Assembly (NCBI GenBank): GCA_046597185.1
Contig: JBKJLF010000008.1
Span: 1-14,808 of the forward strand
Origin: CAMBDR01 sp046597185
GTDB lineage: Bacteria > Pseudomonadota > Gammaproteobacteria > Burkholderiales > Burkholderiaceae_D
Length of the DNA: 14,808 nt
Reading direction: 5' to 3'
The translations under genes and the position numbers were made by a program. The notes beneath the pieces were generated by a model. It had not been told where the DNA came from and did not search any database. It worked only from the letters and a program-made list of their open reading frames with translations. This document shows positions 6,682-11,990 of the stretch, piece after piece; the stretch's first letter is position 1; each line of letters starts with the position of its first letter.

Positions 6682-7622
6682 TGCGCGTCGATTCAGGCGG
6701 TAGCCCCATACAGAGTTATCGCGAAGCCAATGCCCGGCAGCGCGTGGCGGCTTTGTTTGATGCGGGTTCGGTGCATGAATTTTTACCGCCCGCTGCACGG
6801 GTTACCAGCCCGCATTTGGGCTTGTTTGACGCGCCGCAAGCGTTTGATGATGGCGTGCTGGTGGCACGTGCCCTGCTTGCTGGGCAAAGCGTATTGCTGG
6901 CCGCGCAGGAGGGTGGGTTTATGGGCGGCGCGGTAGGTGAAGTGCATGGGGCCAAATTGCTGGGTTTATTGCAGCGTGCCTTGCAAGAGCCAGTGGCCGC
7001 AGTCGTTTTATTGCTTGAAAGCGGCGGCGTGCGCTTGCATGAAGCCAATGCCGGTTTGATTGCGGTGTCCGAAGTCATGCGCGCGCTATTGCAGGTGCGC
7101 ACGCACGGGGTGCCGGTGATTGTGTTGATTGGCGGTGCGAATGGTTGTTTTGGTGGCACCGGCATTGTTTCGCGCTGTGCCAACAGCATCATCATGTCGG
7201 AAGAAGGGCGCTTGGCCATGTCCGGGCCGGAAGTGATTGAAAGCGCACATGGGGTGGAAGAGTTTGACGCCCGTGACCGCGCCCTGGTGTGGGCCACTAC
7301 GGGCGGCAAGCATCGCTATTTGTTGGGGGATTGCCAGGTGTTGGTAGCGGATGATATTGCCGCGTTTCGGCAAGCGGCGCTGGCGGAGATGGCGCGGTAT
7401 CAAACCGCCTTGCCAGATGGTGCTGAAATTGGTTTGAGCCTGGCGCAATTGGAAGCAGAACACGCTTTGTTGGCGCATCGGTTGGCTGAATTTGGCGCTT
7501 GCAGCAGCCCTGATCAAGTGTGGCAAGCCATGGGCTTGAGCGATGTGGCGCAATTGCCCTTACTCGATGCCGACCAATTTGTGGCCCAGGTTGCGACACA
7601 GCGTTTGGGAGGTGCATCATGA
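6678..7622 (+). CDS. mdcD: Malonate decarboxylase, beta subunit (decarboxylating carboxyltransferase-like)
   Basis: A 314-aa protein with the crotonase/carboxyltransferase fold. Together with MdcE it decarboxylates malonyl-ACP to acetyl-ACP and CO2. Characteristic stretches are QEGGFMGGAVGEVHGAKL (about 76-93), LLESGGVRLHEANAGL, the glycine-rich oxyanion region LIGGANGCFGGTGIVS (about 151-166), and RLAMSGPEVIESAHGVEEFD. Length is normal for the family. The start ATG overlaps the mdcC stop with AGGGAGGG upstream (a second ATG follows directly at 6681), and the stop overlaps the mdcE start. No key region appears missing. Confidence 0.93.
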   Translation: MMRVDSGGSPIQSYREANARQRVAALFDAGSVHEFLPPAARVTSPHLGLFDAPQAFDDGVLVARALLAGQSVLLAAQEGGFMGGAVGEVHGAKLLGLLQRALQEPVAAVVLLLESGGVRLHEANAGLIAVSEVMRALLQVRTHGVPVIVLIGGANGCFGGTGIVSRCANSIIMSEEGRLAMSGPEVIESAHGVEEFDARDRALVWATTGGKHRYLLGDCQVLVADDIAAFRQAALAEMARYQTALPDGAEIGLSLAQLEAEHALLAHRLAEFGACSSPDQVWQAMGLSDVAQLPLLDADQFVAQVATQRLGGAS

Positions 7623-8365
7623 CTATTCCCGTCACTATGGCAGAAAACCCGGCACCGGATTGGCGCACGCTGGCGCAAGTGCTGTTTCCGGCGGGTTTCA
7701 ATATCGAACAGGATGGCGCGGTTTTGCATGGCAGCGCCCAAGTGGATGGCCAAACCGTGGCCGTGATTGGCACCTGCGAACATACCCCAATCGGGGTGGA
7801 AATTGCCCTGCAACAGGCACTCCTGGTGTTGGATGTGGTGCGCCAGCATCCACAGCGCGGCATTTTGTTATTGGTGGATACCCAGGGCCAGCGCTTGCGC
7901 CATCGGGATGAAATGCTGGGCATTAACAGCTATATGGCGCATTTGGGCAAATGTATTGAACTGGCGCGTCAACAACAGCATAAAGTGATTGCTTTGGTGT
8001 ACGACCAGGCCTTGTCGGGCGGCTTTTTAACCAGTGGCTTAATGGCAGATGCCTGCCATGCTTTGCCTGAGGCGCAAATTCGGGTGATGGCGCTACCGGC
8101 GATGGCACGCATCACCAAGGTGGCGCAGGAGACCTTGCAAGAACTGGCTGCAAGCAACCCGGTGTTTGCGCCGGGGGTGGAAAATTATTGGCGCATGGGT
8201 GGGGTGGATAGCCTGTGGCGTGGCGATTTGGCGCAGGCCTTGATTGCTGCGTTTCAGTCTGGCAGCACCGATGACATGCGTGCGCGCCAGGGGTTTGAGC
8301 GCGGTGGGCGCTTGATGGCCTGGCCGGTGGCGCAAAGAGTGGTGCAGGATGTTACCCCGGCATAG
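7619..8365 (+). CDS. mdcE: Malonate decarboxylase, gamma subunit
   Basis: A 248-aa partner of MdcD, also of carboxyltransferase fold. It shows VIGTCEHTPIGVEIALQQALLVLDVV, ILLLVDTQGQRLRHRDEMLGINSYMAHL, ALVYDQALSGGFLTSGLMAD and VMALPAMARITK in family order. I place the start at ATG 7619, which overlaps the mdcD stop (ATGA, 7619-7622) and has GGGAGGTG upstream. The open frame extends further 5' to about 7520, but that part (rich in C/R/G) lies within mdcD and is not family-like. The 3' end overlaps mdcG by 17 bp. Confidence 0.92.
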   Translation: MTIPVTMAENPAPDWRTLAQVLFPAGFNIEQDGAVLHGSAQVDGQTVAVIGTCEHTPIGVEIALQQALLVLDVVRQHPQRGILLLVDTQGQRLRHRDEMLGINSYMAHLGKCIELARQQQHKVIALVYDQALSGGFLTSGLMADACHALPEAQIRVMALPAMARITKVAQETLQELAASNPVFAPGVENYWRMGGVDSLWRGDLAQALIAAFQSGSTDDMRARQGFERGGRLMAWPVAQRVVQDVTPA

Positions 8366-9074
8366 TTGGGTGTGGCCGGACAGCGCGGCATGGGAACAGA
8401 TTGCGGCACCTTTGGCACAGACTGAACGCGCCCTGTGCCAGCGTTGGCAACAGCAGCAATGGCCGCTGATTGTGCGGCGTTTGCCCGAGTCACAAAATGA
8501 GTCACAAAATGAATCACAAAATGAATCACAAAATGAGCTACAAACTGGCTCACGGATTGGCTTGGGCCTGGCGCTGCCGCCCAAGGATGGCTACCGCCCG
8601 AAACTGGCACTCGTTTGCGCGTCTGGTGCGCTACACAAGTGGCAAAGCGCACCCAAATTGGCGCAAGTCCTGGTGCAAATGGATGGCAGCGCTTTTGAAC
8701 AATTCAATCTGGCATGGCGGCGGCCATTGCAGGAACTGGCTCAAGGTTTGCGTCAGCATGGGGTGGAATTGGAAATTTATGGCTCCCTGGCATGGCAAGC
8801 TTTTACCGGGCAAAGCTATCTGCATGCGGCTTCGGATATTGATATTTGCCTGCGCCTCCAATCACAAGCGCAATTATTGGCGCTGCAGCCGCTATTGCAA
8901 GCGGCAATCGGGCAGGGCTTACCGCTGGATGGCGAAATCTGCTTTCCCGGCGAGCGCGCGGTGGCCTGGAAGGAATGGTTTGGCCAGGGTAGTCAGGGTG
9001 GTGGGCGGGTGTTGGTGAAGCAGCAGCAAGTGTATTTGTGCCAGCGCGCCACGCTTTTGGAGAGTTTGGCATGA
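8349..9074 (+). CDS. mdcG: Malonate decarboxylase holo-ACP synthase (phosphoribosyl-dephospho-CoA transferase) with repeat insertion
   Basis: MdcG transfers the 2'-(5''-phosphoribosyl)-3'-dephospho-CoA group onto the MdcC serine. The protein is 241 aa and belongs to the nucleotidyltransferase superfamily. YGSLAWQAFTG (144-154) and SDIDICLRL (162-170, with Asp163 and Asp165) form the G-S...D-x-D active site. The N-terminal half has the family pattern WPLIVRRLP then GLGLALPPKDGYRPKLAL. Between these, residues 47-66 hold four exact E-S-Q-N repeats plus ELQT, about 20 aa that typical family members lack, which explains the slightly long size. The start at ATG 8349 overlaps the end of mdcE, and the stop overlaps the mdcB start. 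Confidence 0.9.
   Translation: MLPRHSWVWPDSAAWEQIAAPLAQTERALCQRWQQQQWPLIVRRLPESQNESQNESQNESQNELQTGSRIGLGLALPPKDGYRPKLALVCASGALHKWQSAPKLAQVLVQMDGSAFEQFNLAWRRPLQELAQGLRQHGVELEIYGSLAWQAFTGQSYLHAASDIDICLRLQSQAQLLALQPLLQAAIGQGLPLDGEICFPGERAVAWKEWFGQGSQGGGRVLVKQQQVYLCQRATLLESLA
8487..8546 (+). repeat. 12-bp tandem repeat inside mdcG (E-S-Q-N units)
   Basis: Five 12-bp units of pattern GA(G/A)TCACAAAAT: four encode ESQN (8487-8534) and a diverged fifth encodes ELQT (8535-8546). All are in frame with mdcG. The unit shares the core GAATCACA with the repeat at 11665-11712 and GATTCACA with units inside mdcB. Confidence 0.92.
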
Positions 9075-9943
9075 GTACCCGCGCCTTCGCCGCGCACGTG
9101 GCGCGCCTGGCGGTGCGCAGCCTGCATACGGAACTGGCGCTCTACCCCAAACCGGGCCTGGTATCGCTGGTCGATAGCGGCAGCCACCGCGACATGGACG
9201 CCGCCACCTTCATGCGCAGCCTGTTTGCGCTACGTCATTACTTCCGCGCCATTACACAGGCGGGTGGGAATGATTTGGGTTTTGCGGTCTTGCGCACCTT
9301 GGGGCAGGGCGCGGAGCAACGCATGTTGGCGGCAACTGGCGGTGTGAATACCCATCGCGGGGCGATTTTTAGCCTGGGGCTGCTGTGTGCTGCGCTGGGC
9401 TGGATGCAAGCGCGCCGCATGCCGATGTCGGCAGCCAATTTACGCCAGTGTTTGCGTCAGCGCTGGGGCCATGATTTGGCAAGGTATGAGCGTGAGCCGG
9501 ATTTGCAAGGTGATTTGCAGGGCGATTTTCAGGGCGATTCACACAATGACTCACACGGCAAGCAGGTGTGGCGGCGTTACGGCCATGGCGGCGCACGCCA
9601 GCAAGCGGCGCAGGCCTGGCCTTTGGTGTTTGAATTGGCGCTGCCGCATTTGCGCCAGCGCTTAAAGCAGGGCTTATCGTGGCAATGCGCCAGTGTGGAA
9701 ACCCTGTTTGCGCTGATGGCGAATATTCACGACAGCAATGTCTTGTATCGGGCCGGTAAGCCTGGCATGCAATTGGTGCAGCAACAGGCGCAGGCGTTTT
9801 TGCAGCAGGGTGGCGGTAGTGATCCGGCCTGGCGGGAACGTGCGCTGGCTTGCCATCGCTTATTTGTGCAACAGCAAATTTCGCCCGGTGGGGCGGCGGA
9901 TTTATTTGCGGCGACCTGTTTTGTGCATTATGCGCTGCCGTGA
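9071..9943 (+). CDS. mdcB: Triphosphoribosyl-dephospho-CoA synthase with repeat insertion
   Basis: MdcB condenses ATP with dephospho-CoA to make 2'-(5''-triphosphoribosyl)-3'-dephospho-CoA, the precursor used by MdcG. The protein is 290 aa, homologous to CitG. Motifs seen are ELALYPKPGLVSLVDSGSHRDMD (about 21-43), GGVNTHRGAIFSLGLL (about 91-106), RRYGHGGARQQAA (about 171-183), and MANIHDSNVLYRAG near 220-233. Residues 144-163 are a run of tetrapeptides (DLQG, DLQG, DFQG, DSHN, DSHG) inserted in the variable loop before QVWRRYG. I chose ATG 9071 over the longer open frame from 9038 because it overlaps the mdcG stop as ATGA and has GGAGAG upstream. It is the last mdc gene in the window; neither mdcH nor a transporter follows. 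Confidence 0.9.
   Translation: MSTRAFAAHVARLAVRSLHTELALYPKPGLVSLVDSGSHRDMDAATFMRSLFALRHYFRAITQAGGNDLGFAVLRTLGQGAEQRMLAATGGVNTHRGAIFSLGLLCAALGWMQARRMPMSAANLRQCLRQRWGHDLARYEREPDLQGDLQGDFQGDSHNDSHGKQVWRRYGHGGARQQAAQAWPLVFELALPHLRQRLKQGLSWQCASVETLFALMANIHDSNVLYRAGKPGMQLVQQQAQAFLQQGGGSDPAWRERALACHRLFVQQQISPGGAADLFAATCFVHYALP
9500..9559 (+). repeat. 12-bp degenerate tandem repeat inside mdcB
   Basis: Five consecutive 12-bp units starting GA(T/C): GATTTGCAAGGT, GATTTGCAGGGC, GATTTTCAGGGC, GATTCACACAAT and GACTCACACGGC. They encode DLQG, DLQG, DFQG, DSHN and DSHG in frame with mdcB. The fourth and fifth units resemble the mdcG unit GAATCACAAAAT. Confidence 0.85.
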
Positions 9944-10000
9944 TGGTAAAAGTGCTGAAATTTTTCGATATTGGCTGATGAAATTTACCTTTGAATGTAA

Positions 10001-10420
10001 TGCGATGCTTATTGTTTATTGTCACCGCTCAGGGTGGGGGACTTCAGGCGTGATTATCTTTACATCAAAGACCTGGTGCGCGCCTATATGGCCATGTACC
10101 ACGGCCTTGATCGGCCCCAATTGCGTGGTCAGGCATTCAATTTTGCGATGGGTGGAAGCTGGACGGTACAAGAAGTGGTCAACGTCATTTCGCAGGCGAT
10201 GAATTGTAATGATATCGAACCGATTTTTATGCAAACCGATCATGGTGAAATTTTGCATCAACAAGTGTCGGCAAAGAAAGCGGCAGAGCAGTTGGGCTGG
10301 ACACCGCAATACTCGCTGGAGCAAGGTATTGCAGAAACGGTTGACTGGTATTGTAAATATCTTCAAGAACACGTTCTGGCGGGTAGCGACATCAATGATC
10401 TGGATGTCAATTTCATTTAA
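10001..10420 (+). pseudogene. C-terminal fragment of an NAD-dependent sugar epimerase/dehydratase
   Basis: The frame is open from 10001 (in-frame TAA at 9998-10000) to the stop at 10418-10420, with a possible TTG at 10019. From about 10040 the peptide is VGDFRRDYLYIKDLVRAYM, then AFNFAMGGSWTVQEVVNVI, a spacer, and KKAAEQLGWTPQYSLEQGI plus a tail. This is the C-terminal third of extended short-chain dehydrogenases such as GDP-mannose dehydratase or UDP-glucose epimerase (pattern 'GdG.RDflYV.DvvrAy' ... 'NiG.g...t..ev' ... 'ka...LGw.P..sl..Gl..t'). The NAD-binding GxxGxxG half, roughly 180-200 residues, is missing, and no ribosome-binding site is seen. It begins just after mdcB, so it is probably a remnant left by a deletion or recombination. 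Confidence 0.75.
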
Positions 10421-10447
10421 TAACGTCAATCATCGGGGTGTTTTTCC

Positions 10448-10861
10448 ATGGAACAATTGCTGCGGGTGCAAAAACTCAATCGACTTGACGCCGAAATTTT
10501 CCAGCCTGTGTGCCTCAAAATCAGGCAAGACGAAAAAGGTCGCGCCGTGTATTTAAATTCGACAGCGTCAGTTAATACGGTCGCCCTGTTGGAGTTTGCA
10601 CCTGACGGCGCTGCCCGTGGTAATCATTATCATCACCATAAGCATGAAACGCTGTACCTGTTTAGTGGTAGCCTCACCCTGTTCTATTGGTTGCCCGGTG
10701 GTTCCGAGATAAGGGAGCGCAACCTGGAGGCGGGCGATTTGGTCACGATTGAACCCAAACTGGCGCACGCATACAAGGCATTGGCGTTAAGCATTGCTTT
10801 TGAAATTGGTGTGGGTGATTTCGATTTGAGTGATGTGATAGCGGACAAGCGGGTCGATTAA
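10448..10861 (+). CDS. Cupin-fold protein, probably linked to sugar metabolism
   Basis: A 137-aa single-domain cupin. The metal-binding motif 1 is visible as GNHYHHHKHETLYLFSG (58-74, several His plus Glu67), followed by a beta-strand-rich stretch, and motif 2 as GDLVTIEPKLAHAY (96-109, His107). The start ATG at 10448 has GGGGTG about 8 nt upstream. Cupins beside sugar-nucleotide dehydratase/epimerase genes often belong to polysaccharide or deoxysugar pathways, and it follows the epimerase remnant by 27 bp. It may be the surviving gene of a decayed cell-surface polysaccharide locus; this role is inferred from context, and the substrate is unknown. No defects are seen in the reading frame. Confidence 0.75.
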   Translation: MEQLLRVQKLNRLDAEIFQPVCLKIRQDEKGRAVYLNSTASVNTVALLEFAPDGAARGNHYHHHKHETLYLFSGSLTLFYWLPGGSEIRERNLEAGDLVTIEPKLAHAYKALALSIAFEIGVGDFDLSDVIADKRVD

Positions 10862-10931
10862 GGCATTGCGCCGGGTAGGTTCTCAAATTATCTTGTGAGG
10901 CGCTGCCTGACTGTAAGCAGAGTTCATTTTT

Positions 10932-11175
10932 ATGATAATTTTATATTTGATATTTTTCGTTTCAATGCTTGCGGGTTCAACGAGCGTTAGCGCTGCGGAT
11001 ACCGAACCGACCGTGTTCAAAGTCAGTGCTGACAGCGATTTTGCCAGGTTTCGTGCGCCGCTGGTCGAATATCTGCGCAGTCGTCGCATCACCCACGAGG
11101 TCAAGGTTTGTATTCTTGGAGAACAGGCTTCGGACGGTTCCAAATGGGCGTGGGTTATTTGGCCGGGCGGCAAGG
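10932..11175 (+). pseudogene. 5' part of a secreted-protein gene, interrupted by a transposase remnant
   Basis: ATG at 10932 opens a frame whose first 22 residues form a good signal peptide (MIILYLIFFVSMLAGSTSVSA, cleavage near SA-A). Mature sequence follows (ADTEPTVFKVSADSDFARF, an EYLRSRR helix, then EVKVCILGEQASDGSKWAWV..WPGGK) and looks like a real soluble periplasmic domain. After about residue 81 the frame continues to 11297, but that part is the antisense of a transposase gene and is not native. I therefore call the first ~80 codons the remaining part of a broken gene. No family is recognised. The ribosome-binding site is weak. Confidence 0.6.
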
Positions 11176-11516
11176 TTGATCTGGTCGCTATCCCTTGGGC
11201 CAGGAATCGGTTCAACGGGTGCCTTGCCGCCAGCCTTCTTTCCGGTCTCCGCTTCCTTGGCCGCACGGCTCGCCATCTTCTCGATGTGGCCGTATGAGAG
11301 TGCGCTGTGGCGTGAGGCGTTGGCGTGAATTTTACTGCCGTCCAGGGCGATATTGCCCGGTGCAAGCATCTTCATTTCCGTGGCCAGCACCAGAATATCC
11401 ACGAACAAGGACTTGCGTTGCTCACGAAAGCGGGTGCGAAATTCTGCCAGCGTAGATACACCTTTCAAAATTGGATGTCCCGAATCGAACGAATCGCTTA
11501 CCCAGGCACCCTACAG
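11176..11516 (-). mobile_element. Internal fragment of an IS1182-type transposase, inactive
   Basis: Read on the minus strand, the frame has a stop near 11512-11514 and gives GVSTLAEFRTRFREQ, SLFVDILVLATEMKM, APGNIALDGSKIHANASRHS and ALSYGHIEKM, which is the signature middle region of IS1182-family transposases. It then reads RAAKEAETGKKAGGKAP and PGPRDSDQINLA. In intact relatives about 50-60 residues separate the SYGH segment from the RAAKEA..GKK segment, so there is an internal in-frame deletion. The N-terminal domain and the catalytic C-terminal half are missing, and no terminal inverted repeats were identified. The homology ends near 11176, where the interrupted secreted-protein gene stops making sense. 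Confidence 0.72.
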
Positions 11517-11661
11517 AGTAAAATCACTATTCCAAGCATACGTTTTCCCCCATTGTTTGGCCACCAACGCCGACATACAATTGCGTGACTACCTGTATCC
11601 GCTCGTATGCACCTCAGTTTCCTTCCCCCCCATTTTTCATCATCAACCTTTTGGAGCTTCT
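11517..11661. other. Intergenic stretch without a recognised gene
   Basis: Between the transposase remnant and the 40-aa ORF I see no convincing coding region, hairpin or repeat. A C-rich run lies at about 11623-11630. The only functional signal is TTTGGAG at the right end, which serves the ORF at 11662. Confidence 0.4.
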
Positions 11662-11784
11662 ATGCCCGAATCACATCCCGAATCACATCCCGAATCACAT
11701 CCCGAATCACACTCCTGTTCTCATCAAACAACAGAGTTACCTAAAAATACGATCTTGTCTTTGAATCATCGATTACTCCTGTAA
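11662..11784 (+). CDS. Repeat-bearing small ORF, 40 aa
   Basis: ATG at 11662 is preceded by TTTGGAG with a 5-nt spacer, a good ribosome-binding site. The product begins M followed by four P-E-S-H tetrapeptides, then SCSHQTTELPKNTILSLNHRLLL. The His-rich head with a Cys could bind metal, but that is speculation. The tail is unlike a known domain, so this may be a truncated gene whose 3' part was replaced. Evidence for expression is limited to the ribosome-binding site and the repeat-bearing frame. It is followed after about 40 bp by the 11-bp tandem array upstream of the TonB receptor. Confidence 0.4.
   Translation: MPESHPESHPESHPESHSCSHQTTELPKNTILSLNHRLLL
11665..11712 (+). repeat. 12-bp tandem repeat, four copies (P-E-S-H units)
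   Basis: Four units of CCCGAATCACAT (last copy ends CAC instead of CAT) at 11665-11676, 11677-11688, 11689-11700 and 11701-11712, immediately after the start codon of the 40-aa ORF and in frame with it. The unit contains GAATCACA, also the core of the mdcG array. Confidence 0.92.
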
Positions 11785-11826
11785 AATCTTGCACGCAACA
11801 GCCATCGCGAATCTACCCATCTTCGC

Positions 11827-11905
11827 TACAATACGGCGACACCCCGGCTATAACACGGCTACAAGACGGCTGCAACCCGCAGCTACAGCACGGCCACAAC
11901 ACTGC
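11827..11905. repeat. 11-bp degenerate tandem repeat, seven copies, upstream of the TonB receptor
   Basis: The consensus is about TACAACACGGC. Units are TACAATACGGC (11827-11837), GACACCCCGGC, TATAACACGGC, TACAAGACGGC, a 13-bp TGCAACCCGCAGC (11871-11883), TACAGCACGGC (11884-11894) and CACAACACTGC (11895-11905). The array ends 55 bp before the receptor start codon, in its promoter region. The period is close to one turn of B-DNA, so each copy would face the same side of the helix. This might serve a protein array or affect DNA shape (inference). Confidence 0.85.
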
Positions 11906-11960
11906 ATATCATCTGACCCGGTACGGGAATTGGTTTAAATTATCTTGAAGAAAGAAAGTA

Positions 11961-11990
11961 ATGAAGAAAACGATGAAAAATTCGATGACC
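11961..11990 (+). repeat. Degenerate 12-bp repeat at the receptor start, similar to the mdcA repeat
   Basis: ATGAAGAAAACG (11961-11972) and ATGAAAAATTCG (11973-11984) followed by ATGACC give MKKT-MKNS-MT. The stretch ATGAAAAATTCGATGAC differs by one base from ATGACAAATTCGATGAC in the mdcA array. The A-rich codons also suit a signal-peptide n-region, so convergence is possible. Confidence 0.5.

Noticed and set aside
6716..7309. Minus-strand open frame of about 197 codons opposite mdcD
   Set aside because: Composition (Ala/Ser/Pro/Thr/Asn low complexity) is that of an antisense shadow; mdcD on the plus strand is clearly real.
7520..7618. Longer 5' extension of mdcE
   Set aside because: The extension lies inside mdcD, has a Cys/Arg-rich non-family composition, and the ATG at 7619 has GGGAGGTG upstream.
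9038..9070. Longer 5' extension of mdcB
   Set aside because: It overlaps the end of mdcG in another frame; the ATG at 9071 shows the ATGA overlap and ribosome-binding site seen at other joints of the operon.
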